From Streptomyces sp. SCL15-4 (GTDB taxonomy: Bacteria; Actinomycetota; Actinomycetes; Streptomycetales; Streptomycetaceae): a DNA stretch of 64,000 nucleotides. Both the position numbers and the translations under genes were made by a program. Below are positions 50,781 through 60,012 of this stretch, piece by piece. The notes under the pieces were generated by a model. That model was not told the origin of the DNA, ran no database searches, and saw only the letters and a list, made by a program, of their open reading frames with translations. The number at the start of each line of letters is the position of its first letter. Position 1 is the first letter of the stretch. Location of the stretch: assembly GCF_033366695.1 (NCBI RefSeq), contig NZ_JAOBTQ010000001.1:1426001-1490000 (forward strand), given 5' to 3'.

Positions 50781-52148
50781 GTGCTGCGAGCGATACTGAC
50801 GGCGGGCGCGGTCCTCGCCGCGCTGCTGGCCCCCGCCACCGCCCACGGCGAGGAGGCCGGGCCGGACATCCCCCCGCTCACCGACGCCCGGGGCCGGGTG
50901 CTCACCCTGCGCGGCTGGAACATCGAGGACAAGGCGCACCGGGGCGAGCAGGCCCTGACCGCGATCACCGAGCGCCATCTGCGCGATCTGCGCGCCCAGG
51001 GCTTCGACTTCGCCCGGCTGCTGGTCTTCTGGGACGACCTGGAGCCGCAGCCCGGGCAGTACAGCGAGAGGTATCTGCGCAAGATCGGGCGCGTCCTGGA
51101 CTGGGCCGAGCGCCAGGACGTGCGGGTCGTCCTCGACGCCCACCAGGACGTCTTCGGACCCGCCTTCGGCCACCGGGGCATACCTCGGTGGGCGACCAGG
51201 ACCGACGGGCTGCCGTTCACCGCGCATCCGGACGACTGGTTCGCCGAGTACTTCGAACCCGCCGTGCAGCGCGCCTTCACCCATCTCTACGAGGACGACG
51301 ACCTCCGGCGCGCCTAGGTTCGGATGTGGCACACCCTGGCCGCCCGCTTCGCCGGCCGTCCGGCCGTGGTCGGCTACGACCTGATCAACGAGCCCATGGG
51401 CGAGCCGAGGCCCGGGGAGGACCTGCCGGCGGCCGCGCGCCGCGTGGAGCGCGAGCAGCTGACCCCGATGTACAACCGCCTGGCCGACGCCGTCCGCACG
51501 GCCGACCGGGACGCCTGGCTGTTCGTCGAGCCGACCCCGGTCGTCGGCGAGGGCGTGCCGACCGGTCTCGGCCGCGTCCGCGATCCCCGGGTGGTGTACG
51601 CGCCGCACTTCTACGACACCGCGATGGAGGCGGGCGCCGACTACGACCCCGGGGCGGGCTGGATCGAGCGGTACGAGCGGGCGGTCACCGCGTATCCGGC
51701 GCGGTACCGGGTCCCGGTGGTGGTCGGCGAGTGGGGTCCGCCGGACAGCTCGCTGCCGCGGATGAACCGCTTCTACCGGGACGCGATGGCCTCGCTGGGG
51801 CGTTATGCCTCCGGCTGGGCGGGCTATGTGTGGTGCTACGGCGGCGGGTACTGCGCGCTCGACGGCCGGGGCGGCTTCCGCGCCAACAAGGAGCTGACCG
51901 TGGAGCCGTACGCGGAGACCGTGGCGGGCACGGTCCGCTCCGCCGGGTACGACCCCGGGACGGGCGGGTACCGGCTGGTCTACCGCGCGGCGTCGCACGG
52001 CGCCCGGGTGAGCGTGCTGTCCCTGCCGCCGGGCACGTGGCGGCTCACGGCCGGGGGCGGGGCGCGCGTCGTGCGGCGGACGGCCGGGCGGGCGTGGGTC
52101 CGGGCGGTCCCCGGCGGCCTGGCGACCGTCACGGTGACGCGCGGGTGA
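50781..52148 (+). pseudogene. GH5-family glycosidase (endoglycoceramidase-like) with in-frame amber codon
   Basis: GTG 50781 (GGAGG upstream) starts a signal peptide (LRAILTAGAVLAALLAPATA), then a (beta/alpha)8 GH5 domain: NIEDKAHRGEQALT, FARLLVFWDDLEPQPGQYSE, VVLDAHQDVFGPAFG. Codon 179 is TAG (51315-51317). The same frame continues at once with VRMWHTLAARFAG, DLINEPMGEP (acid/base Glu), PHFYDTAMEAG, VVVGEWGPPDS (nucleophile Glu) and a C-terminal beta domain to 52148. CAG-to-TAG would explain it. Both catalytic Glu lie after the stop, so the short product is inactive. The rest of the gene is undamaged, so the mutation is recent or a sequencing error. Confidence 0.8.
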
Positions 52149-52187
52149 CCACGACCGCGCCGCTCGGCCGGGTACGGCCGGGTACGG

Positions 52188-52232
52188 CCTCGGCGCGCGG
52201 CCGGCCCCGGGTGGGCCGGCCGCGCGCCGAGG
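52188..52232. terminator. Bidirectional terminator between GH5 and GH3 genes
   Basis: A perfect 19-bp stem starting CCTCGGCGCGCGG with a 7-base loop (CCGGGTG), placed exactly between two convergent genes. No T tract, as is common in Streptomyces. Confidence 0.85.
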
Positions 52233-52233
52233 G

Positions 52234-54627
52234 TCAGGCGGCGGGGTCCGCCGGCGGTGCCGTGTCCTGCTCGAAGCGCGCGTGGAAGCGGCGGGTGTGG
52301 TCCACGTGGCGTTCCGGTCCGGTGAGGGTCACCGTCGCGGTCAGGCGGGCGTCGGCGCTGGACGCCGCCAGGCGCAGGTGCAGTTCGCCCGGTTCGACCA
52401 CCCGGCGGCCGTCGCGGCCGGTGAAGGAGGCCACGTCGGCCGGCACGGTGACCCGCACCCGGCGCGCCTCGCCCGCCGCGAGCCGCACCCGGGTGTAGCC
52501 GACGAGCCGCTGCACCGGCTGGACGACGGAGGCGACCGGGTCGTGCAGGTACAGCTGGACCACTTCGGTGCCGTCCCGCTCCCCCGTGTTGCGCACGGTG
52601 AAGGCGAGGGAGAACTCGCCGGCGGTGTCCGCCTCCGCCCGGTCGACGGCCAGCGAGTCCCAGTCGAACGACGTGTAGGACAGGCCGTGGCCGAACGCGA
52701 AGGCCGCCGTGGGATCGATGCTGGAGACGTCGCTGGCCTGGGCGAGCCGTGCGCCGAGGTAGGTGGCGGGCTGGCCGCCGGTGTCGCGGGGCACGCTGAC
52801 CGGCAGCCGTCCGGACGGGTTGGTCCGGCCGCTGAGCACTCCGGCGATGGCCGTGGTGCCCTCGACGCCGGGGAAGAAGGACTGCACGATCGCCGCGGCC
52901 TCGTCCGCGGCCCGGCCGAGGGCGTAGGGCCGGCCGGCCAGGAGGACCGTCACCACGGGCGTACCGGTGTCGAGCAGCGCGTCGAGCAGCCGCTGCTGGG
53001 CGCCGGGCAGCGCCAGGGACTGCGCGTCGCAGCCCTCGCCGCTGGTGCCCCGGCCGAAGAGGCCCGCGCGGTCGCCGAGGGCCACCACGACGACGTCGGC
53101 CCGGCGCGCGGCGTCCACGGCCTCGGCGATGCCGAAGATGTCGCCGTCGTCGACGCCGGTGCCCTGCACCACGGTGAGTTCCGTCTCGGGGAACTCCCGT
53201 CCGATGGCCTCCTCCAGAGTGGGCAGGTCGATGCCGGCCGGTGTCCCGGGGTGGTGCACGCCGACGTGCTGGGGGAAGGAGTAGCAGCCCAGCACGGCCG
53301 TGGGAGCGGTGGCGTTGGGGCCGATCAGGGCGATGCGGCGGGGCCGGGCGAGGGGCAGGGTGCCGTCGTTGGTGAGCAGGACGACGGCCTCCTCCGCGAC
53401 GGTCCGGGCCAGTTCCCGGTTCTCGGCGGTGTCCAGGTCGACGGTGCCGCGCAGGGCGCCCGCGTCGTCCGGGTCGGCTCCGCGCAGCGCGGCCGGGACC
53501 GGGTCCCAGCCGGCGTCGAGCAGGCCGAGCCGGGCCTTCTGGGTGAGCACCCGGCGCAGGGCCCGGTCGATCAGCGCCTCCGGCACCCGGCCGTCGGCGA
53601 CGGCCTCGGCGAGGGGCGCGCCGAACGTCTTCACGGTCGGCAGTTCCACGTCGACGCCCGCGCGCAGGGCCGCCGCCGCGGCGTCCGCCCAGTTCCCGGC
53701 GATCCCGTGCAGGGTCTTGAGGAAGGCGATGCCGAAGTAGTCGGCGACGACCGTGCCCTCGAAGCCCCAGGTGTCGCGCAGCAGCCCGGAGAGGAGGTCC
53801 TCGTCGGCCGCCGAGGGGATGCCGTCGGTGTCGGTGTAGGCGTGCATGACGGAGTCCGCCCCGCCCTCCACGATGGCCATCTCGAACGGCGGCAGCAGGA
53901 CGTCCGCCCGTTCGCGCGGGCCCATGCCGACAGGCGCGAGGTTGCGGCCGGCGCGGGAGGCGGAGTAGCCGACGAAGTGCTTGAGGGTGGCGACGACACC
54001 GGCCGAGCCCAGCCCCTGGACATAGGCGGTGCCGATGCTGCCGACGAGGTACGGGTCCTCTCCGATGGTCTCCTCGACGCGGCCCCAGCGGGCGTCGCGG
54101 ACCACGTCCAGGACGGGCGCGAGGCCCTGGTGGACGCCGACGGAGCGCATGTCGCGGCCGATGGCGGCGGCCATCCGGCGGATCAGGCCGGGGTCGAAGG
54201 TGGCGCCCCAGGACAGCGGGACGGGGTAGGCGGTGGCGCCCCAGGTGGCGAAGCCGGCCAGGCACTCCTCGTGGGCCAGCGCGGGGATGCCGAAGCGGTT
54301 CGCCGCGGTGATCCGGGTCTGGGTGCGCAGCAGGGACAGCGCGCCGAGTGCCGGGTCCACGGGTGCCGTGCCGAACGGGCGGGTCAGCTGGCCCAGTCCG
54401 GCGGGCAGCAGGGCGTCGAGGTCGACGGCCTCCTCCATGTCGTGCTGGTGCGGGGCGACCTCGCCGCCCTCGTCGGACGCGCCGACCCACACGCCGTACA
54501 GCTGGGCGGTCTTCTCCTCCAGGGTCATCGCGTCGATCAGCGCGGAGACGCGGGTGCCGACGTCCTGGCTCGGGTCGTTCCACAGGGGGACTTCGGGGGT
54601 GGTCTCTACGGCCACGTTGGCGGTCAC
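52234..54627 (-). CDS. bxlA: GH3 beta-xylosidase/beta-glucosidase, last gene of the bxl-type operon
   Basis: A 797-aa intracellular-type GH3 enzyme without signal peptide. The nucleophile is Asp296 in GTVVADYFGI; LKHFVGYSASRAGRNLAPV is the substrate-binding KH region; the C-terminal half is the alpha/beta sandwich plus fibronectin-III-like domain (FTVRNTGERDGTEVVQLYL). GTG 54627 overlaps the permease stop (AAGTGACC), so expression is coupled. The order solute-binding protein, two permeases, GH3 and a divergent LacI regulator is that of bxlE-F-G-A and bxlR in Streptomyces, where BxlA splits imported xylobiose. Specificity for xylo-oligosaccharides is inferred from that synteny and from the neighbouring xylanases. 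Confidence 0.85.
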   Translation of the reverse strand: MTANVAVETTPEVPLWNDPSQDVGTRVSALIDAMTLEEKTAQLYGVWVGASDEGGEVAPHQHDMEEAVDLDALLPAGLGQLTRPFGTAPVDPALGALSLLRTQTRITAANRFGIPALAHEECLAGFATWGATAYPVPLSWGATFDPGLIRRMAAAIGRDMRSVGVHQGLAPVLDVVRDARWGRVEETIGEDPYLVGSIGTAYVQGLGSAGVVATLKHFVGYSASRAGRNLAPVGMGPRERADVLLPPFEMAIVEGGADSVMHAYTDTDGIPSAADEDLLSGLLRDTWGFEGTVVADYFGIAFLKTLHGIAGNWADAAAAALRAGVDVELPTVKTFGAPLAEAVADGRVPEALIDRALRRVLTQKARLGLLDAGWDPVPAALRGADPDDAGALRGTVDLDTAENRELARTVAEEAVVLLTNDGTLPLARPRRIALIGPNATAPTAVLGCYSFPQHVGVHHPGTPAGIDLPTLEEAIGREFPETELTVVQGTGVDDGDIFGIAEAVDAARRADVVVVALGDRAGLFGRGTSGEGCDAQSLALPGAQQRLLDALLDTGTPVVTVLLAGRPYALGRAADEAAAIVQSFFPGVEGTTAIAGVLSGRTNPSGRLPVSVPRDTGGQPATYLGARLAQASDVSSIDPTAAFAFGHGLSYTSFDWDSLAVDRAEADTAGEFSLAFTVRNTGERDGTEVVQLYLHDPVASVVQPVQRLVGYTRVRLAAGEARRVRVTVPADVASFTGRDGRRVVEPGELHLRLAASSADARLTATVTLTGPERHVDHTRRFHARFEQDTAPPADPAA

Positions 54628-55442
54628 TTTCCTCCCATGCCCATCAGGCCCTGGACCAGGGCCCGGCGGGCGAACAGGTAGACGAGCAGGACGGGCACCA
54701 TGGACAGCGTCACGGCTCCCAGCAGACCGGGGATGTCGATGCCGTGCGCGGTCTGGAAGTTGTACAGACCCAGGGTGATCAGCTTGGTGTCCTCGGACTG
54801 GGTCAGGACCAGCGGGAACAGGAAGCCGTTCCATGCCTGGAGCGCGGAGAACACCACGATGGTGGACAGTCCGCCGCGCGAGAGCGGCACGACGAGCTGG
54901 AAGAACATCCGCCTCGGGCTCGCCCCGTCCATGGTCATGGCCTCGAACAGCTCCGGGGAGATGTCCCGCATGGCCCCGCTGAGGATGAGCGCCGACATCG
55001 GCAGGCAGAACGCGGCGGTGGGCAGGATGACGCCGAGCAGGTTGTCGTACAACCCGGCCTCGCTGATCAGGTAGAACATCGGCACGATCACGGCCTGGGC
55101 CGGAATGGCGAGGCCGAGCAGGAACAGCCGGAAGATCTGCGAGGTGACCCGGGACTGGCTGCGGACGATCGCGTAGGCCAGCGGCGGTACGAGCAGCAGC
55201 ACCACGCCGACCACGCACACGGTGACGATGATGGTGTTGAGGAAGTACCGGCCGAAGCCCGAGTCGAACGCCCCGGTGTAGTTGTCGAAGGTGAAGTGGT
55301 CGGGGAAGGACACCGGGCCCTTCGCGGCGTAGTCCTGCCGGGTGCGCAGGGTCGCGGCGAGCATCACGTACAGCGGCAGGCCGACCACGACGAGCCAGAC
55401 GATCGAGCCGGCTCCGGCGAGGTAGTTGGGGCGGCGCCTCAT
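54624..55442 (-). CDS. bxlG: ABC sugar transporter permease, MalG type
   Basis: A 272-aa permease with six predicted helices. ATG 55442 overlaps the end of the preceding permease gene by 4 bp (TCATGA). The cytoplasmic EAA loop is EAMTMDGASPRRMFFQLVVPL, for contact with the ATPase. The ATP-binding subunit is not encoded here; Streptomyces carbohydrate importers commonly share MsiK encoded elsewhere. Its last codons contain the GGAGGAAA that serves the GH3 gene. Confidence 0.9.
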   Translation of the reverse strand: MRRRPNYLAGAGSIVWLVVVGLPLYVMLAATLRTRQDYAAKGPVSFPDHFTFDNYTGAFDSGFGRYFLNTIIVTVCVVGVVLLLVPPLAYAIVRSQSRVTSQIFRLFLLGLAIPAQAVIVPMFYLISEAGLYDNLLGVILPTAAFCLPMSALILSGAMRDISPELFEAMTMDGASPRRMFFQLVVPLSRGGLSTIVVFSALQAWNGFLFPLVLTQSEDTKLITLGLYNFQTAHGIDIPGLLGAVTLSMVPVLLVYLFARRALVQGLMGMGGK

Positions 55443-56395
55443 GACACCCCCTCCATGTCGCTGCGCATCTTGTCGTAGCCGGAGACGCGGACCACGATCA
55501 GCGAGACGATGGTGGCGGCGATGACCAGGCACAGGGCGATGGCCGAGCCGGCTCCGAAGTCGAAGCCCTTGAAGGCCTTTTGGTACATGTAGTAGGCGCT
55601 GATGGTGGTGTCGGTGCCCGGTCCGCCCTGGGTGAGGATCAGCACGGTCTCGAAGGTGGTGAGGCCGCCGACGATCATCAGGATCATCGAGGTGACGACC
55701 GAGTTGCGCAGCTGCGGCAGGGTGATGTGGAAGAACTGGCGGAAGCGTCCGGCGCCGTCGATCTCCGCCGCCTGGTACAGCACCGGCGGGATCGCGCGGG
55801 CGGCGCCCTGGTAGATGAGCGTGTGGAACGGGGTGTACTGCCAGGTGCTGACGAAGGCGAGGACACCGATGGCGGTGGACTGCTCGCCGAACAGGTTGCC
55901 GTCGCCGAACAGCCAGGTCATCCGCGCGGGGATGCCGAAGTTCGGGTCGAGCAGCGCCCGCCAGAGCACCGACACGGCGGTGGCGGACAGCAGCAGCGGG
56001 ATGAAGTAGATGGCCGAGAGGACGGCGCGGTTGCGCTGGTGTCCGGCGGCCCAGACACCGAGCACGATGCTCAGCGGGGTCTGGAGGACCACGCCGAGGG
56101 CGGTGAGCAGCAGCGTGAGCCAGATGCTGCGGATCATCACCGGGTCGTCGAGGATGCGCTTCCAGTTGTCCGTGCCGACGAACTCGGGTGATCCGAGGCC
56201 GTCCCAGCTCATGAAGGACAGCACCGCGACCATGATGAGCGGTGCGATGGCGAAGAGGGTGAAGAACAGGGTGGCGGGCAGCGCCCAGAGGAAGCCGGGG
56301 CGGGTGCCGTGGGCGGCGTAGGAGTCCTCCGGCCGCCGCCGGGCCTTACGGGGGGCCTCGGCGGTGGGCGGGGCGCTCGTGAGCTGTGTGGTCAT
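55439..56395 (-). CDS. bxlF: ABC sugar transporter permease, MalF type
   Basis: A 318-aa permease with a ~35-residue cytoplasmic N-terminus and six helices. The EAA motif is YQAAEIDGAGRFRQFFHITLP; the TQGGPGTDT loop near the last helices is typical for MalF-like subunits of carbohydrate importers. Starts 7 bp after the solute-binding gene stop and overlaps the second permease. Confidence 0.9.
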   Translation of the reverse strand: MTTQLTSAPPTAEAPRKARRRPEDSYAAHGTRPGFLWALPATLFFTLFAIAPLIMVAVLSFMSWDGLGSPEFVGTDNWKRILDDPVMIRSIWLTLLLTALGVVLQTPLSIVLGVWAAGHQRNRAVLSAIYFIPLLLSATAVSVLWRALLDPNFGIPARMTWLFGDGNLFGEQSTAIGVLAFVSTWQYTPFHTLIYQGAARAIPPVLYQAAEIDGAGRFRQFFHITLPQLRNSVVTSMILMIVGGLTTFETVLILTQGGPGTDTTISAYYMYQKAFKGFDFGAGSAIALCLVIAATIVSLIVVRVSGYDKMRSDMEGVS

Positions 56396-56402
56396 GAGCA
56401 GT

Positions 56403-57707
56403 TCATTCGGTCGGAAGGGCCTGCATGGCCTTGATGAAGCCGTCCGTGTCGAGCTGTCCGTTGAAGAACTGCTGTACGGCCTGGTGGATGGGGGTGCTGG
56501 CGGTCTGCGGGTAGGCCTGGTCCCAGGAGAGCTGGAAGGACTTGGCCTTGGCCACCAGGTCGTACTGGAAGCGGGAGTACTCGGGGCTCGCGGACTTGTC
56601 CAGGAACTGCGCGGTGTTGGTGGTGGTGGGCAGGTTGCCGATGGACAGCTGGGCCTTGACGAACTCGTCGGAGTACATGAGCTTCAGGAACTCGGCGACG
56701 GCCTCGGGGTGCTTGGTCTTCTTCAGCACCGAGTAGAAGTTGTTGGTGTTGCCGACGACGTCCGAGGGGTCGCCCTTGCCGCCGGGGACGGTCGGGAAGG
56801 CGCCGTAGCCGAGGCCCTTGGCGGCGAAGTCCTTGGCGTCCGTCTGCTGCTGCGAGTAGTACCAGGAGCCCATCAGCTCGAAGCCGGCCTTGCCCTGGGC
56901 CACCAGCGCGGGCGAGGAGCCGTTGGTGTACTTCACCGAGTCGTAGTTCTTGCCGAACGCGCCGGCGTCGACCAGCTCCTTGAGCTTGCCGAGCGCCTTC
57001 TTGCTGTCCGCGCTCGCCCAGGCGTCCTTGTCGCCGCCGAGGGCCTTCTCGAACAGACCCGGGCCGGCGATCCGGTCGTAGACGTACTCGAACCACATCA
57101 GCGTCGGCCACTGGTCACCGCCGCCGAGGGCGATGGGGGTGACGCCGGAGGACTTCAGCTTCCCTACGGCGTCCAGCAGTTGGTCCCAGGTCTGGGGCTG
57201 CTTCGCGCCCGCCTTGGCAAGGACGTCCTTGTTGCTGAACAGCAGCACGGGCTGGGTGCCGCGCATCGGGATGCCGTACGGCTTCCCGTCCACGACGGCG
57301 CTGTTGTAGACGGTGGGCAGGAACTTGTCGTCGAGATTGGGGTCCTTCTTGATGAAGTCGTCCAGCGGCATCAGCAGCCCCGCCTTGACGAACGGCTTGA
57401 TGCTGCCGCCGCCCCAGTGGAAGAAGATGTCCGGCGCCTGGGGTGTGCTGATGATGGTCTGCAGCTTCTGCTGGTAGTCGGCGCCGGGGATGGTGTCGAG
57501 GACCGCCTTGACCTTGGAGGTCTTGTTGAAGGTGTCGACGATCTGCTTCTCGACCTTGTTGGCGGAGTCCCCGTAGACAAGCACGTGGATCTTGCCGTCG
57601 TTCGAGGAACCTCCGCCGCTTCCGCTGCCGCACGCCGCGAGGCTCGCCGCCAGGGCCAGCGTCGCACCGCAGGCGACCAGTCTGGGCATCCGTGTACGCA
57701 TGGTCAT
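56403..57707 (-). CDS. bxlE: Sugar-binding lipoprotein of ABC transporter
   Basis: A 434-aa extracellular solute-binding protein of family 1. ATG 57707 (or 57701) follows GGAAGGCGG. Lipobox LAASLAACGSG; mature N-terminus Gly/Ser-rich, then the two-lobed binding fold (IPMRGTQPVLLFSNKDVLAK, TWDQLLDAVGKLKSSG, GFELMGSWYYSQ). First gene of the bxl-type operon, with a palindromic LacI operator inside the 5' leader. In related Streptomyces BxlE binds xylobiose; that ligand is assumed here from gene order. Confidence 0.9.
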   Translation of the reverse strand: MTMRTRMPRLVACGATLALAASLAACGSGSGGGSSNDGKIHVLVYGDSANKVEKQIVDTFNKTSKVKAVLDTIPGADYQQKLQTIISTPQAPDIFFHWGGGSIKPFVKAGLLMPLDDFIKKDPNLDDKFLPTVYNSAVVDGKPYGIPMRGTQPVLLFSNKDVLAKAGAKQPQTWDQLLDAVGKLKSSGVTPIALGGGDQWPTLMWFEYVYDRIAGPGLFEKALGGDKDAWASADSKKALGKLKELVDAGAFGKNYDSVKYTNGSSPALVAQGKAGFELMGSWYYSQQQTDAKDFAAKGLGYGAFPTVPGGKGDPSDVVGNTNNFYSVLKKTKHPEAVAEFLKLMYSDEFVKAQLSIGNLPTTTNTAQFLDKSASPEYSRFQYDLVAKAKSFQLSWDQAYPQTASTPIHQAVQQFFNGQLDTDGFIKAMQALPTE

Positions 57708-57714
57708 CCGCCTT

Positions 57715-57727
57715 CCGAAAGTTTCGG
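57715..57727. promoter_or_regulatory. LacI-type operator in front of bxlE
   Basis: CCGAAAGTTTCGG, a perfect palindrome around G, eight bases upstream of the bxlE start. A half site CCGAAAGT follows at 57733. The same core CGAAAGTTTCG stands before the GH10 xylanase (61118-61128). Confidence 0.75.
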
Positions 57728-57841
57728 TTAAAGAGCCGAAAGTCCTGCGGCTGGACAGTAGGAGGCGAGAGAAGAAATGGTCAACGGTCCTGCACGTACG
57801 CGGCCAAACCGTTACCCGGCATCGTGCCCTATGCTGCGACC

Positions 57842-58864
57842 ATGCGCGAAGAAGCCCAGGTCGGTCGGAGAGTCACCCTGGCAGCCGTCGCCAGAGAGGC
57901 CGGCGTCTCGCTTCCGACAGTTTCGAAGGTGCTCAACGGTCGTTCGGATGTGTCTCCCGTGACCCGGGCCAAGGTGGAACGCCTGCTGGAGGCCCACGGC
58001 TACCGCCGGCGGACCGCGGGACCGCCGCAGGCGCCGCTCATCGAAATCGTCTTCCACGAGCTGGAGAGCGTGTGGGCGATGGAACTCATCCGCGGGGTGG
58101 AGAACGTCGCCAAGCAGAACGACGCGACCGTGGCGCTCACCGAGAGCGGCACCCGGCACGCGCCCGGCCCGGAGTGGATCGCGGGTGTCCTGCGCCGCCG
58201 CCCGCTCGGTGTCCTGCTGGTCTTCTCGACGGTCCCCGAGGACGTGAAACGCCAACTGCGGTCCCGGGCCATCCCGTTCGTCATCGTGGACCCGGCGGGC
58301 GATCCGGACCCCGACGTGCCGTCCGTCGGCTCGGCCAACTGGGCCGGGGGCATGGCCGCGACGCGCCATCTGACCGACCAGGGCCACGAGCGCGTCGCCA
58401 TCATCACCGGCCCCGAGGACCTGATGTGCTCGCTGGCCCGGCTCGACGGATACCGCTCGGCGATGGCGATGGCGGGACACCAACCGGACCCGGCGCTGGT
58501 GCGGTTCGGCGACTTCCACGTCCAGGGCGGCTTCGAACAGGCCATGGACCTGCTGCGCCGCCCCGACCGTCCGACAGCGATCTTCGCCGGCAGCGACCTC
58601 CAGGCCCTCGGCGTCCTGGAGGCGGCCCGGGTCCTCGGCCTGAGCGTCCCCGGCCAGCTGTCGGTGGTGGGCTACGACGACGTCCCTCCGGCCCGCTGGT
58701 CGAGCCCGCCCCTCACGACGGTCCAGCAGCCGCTCCAGCGCATGGCCGAGGAAGCGGCCCGCATGCTCCTGCGCCCCACGGACGCCCGGAAATCGGCGTT
58801 GCGCATCGAACTGGCCACCCACCTGGTGATCCGCCAGAGCACGGCCCCACCTGGGACGAGGTGA
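57842..58864 (+). CDS. bxlR: LacI-family repressor of the xylan-utilisation genes
   Basis: A 340-aa LacI regulator. HTH at about 12-33 (VTLAAVAREAGVSLPTVSKV), hinge helix through SDVSPVTRAKVERLLEAHGY, then the periplasmic-binding-protein-like effector domain (GHERVAIITGPEDLM, AIFAGSDLQALGVLEA, VVGYDDVPPARWSSPPLTTV). ATG 57842 puts the HTH at the normal position. Divergent from bxlE with operator sites between. The CCGAAAGTTTCGG palindrome has the form expected for a LacI protein and recurs at the xylanase genes, so this protein probably controls both. Confidence 0.9.
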   Translation: MREEAQVGRRVTLAAVAREAGVSLPTVSKVLNGRSDVSPVTRAKVERLLEAHGYRRRTAGPPQAPLIEIVFHELESVWAMELIRGVENVAKQNDATVALTESGTRHAPGPEWIAGVLRRRPLGVLLVFSTVPEDVKRQLRSRAIPFVIVDPAGDPDPDVPSVGSANWAGGMAATRHLTDQGHERVAIITGPEDLMCSLARLDGYRSAMAMAGHQPDPALVRFGDFHVQGGFEQAMDLLRRPDRPTAIFAGSDLQALGVLEAARVLGLSVPGQLSVVGYDDVPPARWSSPPLTTVQQPLQRMAEEAARMLLRPTDARKSALRIELATHLVIRQSTAPPGTR

Positions 58865-58879
58865 CAGGGCTGGACCGGG

Positions 58880-59695
58880 GCGGGGGCCTGTGCGGGGAGA
58901 CGGGGCCGCCGGGGGTGAGGGCCTGTGCGGGGAGACGGGCTTGGGGCTCAGCGCCTGCGCCGGGAGACGGGGGTGGGGGTGGGGGCGCCTGTGTCAGGAG
59001 GCGGGGCGGAGGGCCAGGCCTGCGCCGGGAGACAAGGCCGGGGGCGGGGACGCCTGTGCCAGGAAGCGGGACCGATGGCCACAACCTGCGCCAAAAGACG
59101 GGGTTGAGGCTGAGGACTTATGCCGAGAGGCGGGGCCGAGGGCCAGGGCCTGCGCCGGGAGACGAGGCCGGGGCTCGGGCCTGCGCCGTGATGCGGGGCC
59201 GAGGCTGAAAGCCTGTGTCAGAAGGCGGGGCCGAGGGCGAGAGCCTGCGCCGGGAGACCGGGCCGGGACTGAGAACTTGTGCCGAGAGGCGGGGCCGGGG
59301 GCGAGGATCTGCGTCGCGAGACAAGGCCGGGGGCGAGGACCTGCGTCGCGAGACAAGGCCGGGGCTGGAAACCTGCGCCCAGCGGCGGGGCCGAAGCTGG
59401 AAGTCGGCGTCTGGAAGCGGGGTCGAGGGCCAGGCCTACGCCGGAACAGGGGGCCGGGGCTGAGGACTTGTGTCGGCAGACGGGGCCGAGGGTGAGGACC
59501 TGCGCCGGGAGACGAGGCCGGGGCTCGGGCCTCACCGAGGGACGCGGCCGAGCCCGAAAGCCCGCGCCGAGGGACGCGGCCGAGCCCGAAAGCCCGCACC
59601 GGGAAACGCGGCCGAGCCCGAAAGTCCGCGCCGGGAGACGCGGCCGGGACTGAATGCCTGCGTCCGGGAGACGCGGCCGGGGGTCAGGGCCGGGT
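58880..59695. repeat. Imperfect minisatellite, ~33-bp units
   Basis: About 24 degenerate copies of a unit like CCTGCGCCGGGAGACGGGGC plus GGGGCGAGG. The start-to-start distance of the CCTG anchors is 35, 32, 34, 31, 34 and 32 bp for the first seven copies. The last three copies (from 59547, 59579, 59611) are a 32-bp variant GCCGAGCCCGAAAGCCCG. As unit length is not a constant multiple of three, reading frames are not preserved and coding is unlikely, although stop-free frames occur on both strands. Follows the LacI gene directly. Confidence 0.85.
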
Positions 59696-60012
59696 GAGGT
59701 GGGTGGGGGGACTGAGTGGGGGCGGTGGGCCGCTCGCCTCAAGGACGCGGTGCCGGTCCACGGTTGTCCTCGGCGGCCGGGTGCCGACCGCCCCTCACTC
59801 GCTCGCCGGACCGGGCGCGCCCGCCGGAGACCACCGGGAGGCCGTCGGCACCGGTCGTTCCACGACCGGTGCCGACGTGTCCACGCTCCGGCCTGCCGGC
59901 CGTACGGCGGCGCCGGCGGCCGGGACACAGACACACGACCGCACCGGGCCCCCGCCCCTCGCGGCATCGCGCTCCTCCGCACCCCGCGTCGGAGCGCCGC
60001 CACGGCCTCCGC
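59696..60012. other. Non-coding stretch between minisatellite and GH10 gene
   Basis: No gene, RNA or clear hairpin is supported. Open frames here are composition effects of the high GC content. Confidence 0.5.

Noticed and set aside
51315..51317. TAG as pyrrolysine or programmed readthrough in the GH5 gene
   Set aside because: No pyl genes or stem-loop context were seen, and a single base change (CAG to TAG) explains it more simply.
52282..54681. 799-codon plus-strand ORF opposite the GH3 gene
   Set aside because: It is the antisense of a convincing GH3 enzyme with nucleophile and domain order; the product is His/Gly/Ala-rich without motifs. High GC creates such shadows.
58880..59695. CRISPR array or repeat protein gene
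   Set aside because: Units are imperfect, contiguous and variable in length without distinct spacers, and unit length breaks the reading frame. No cas genes are present.
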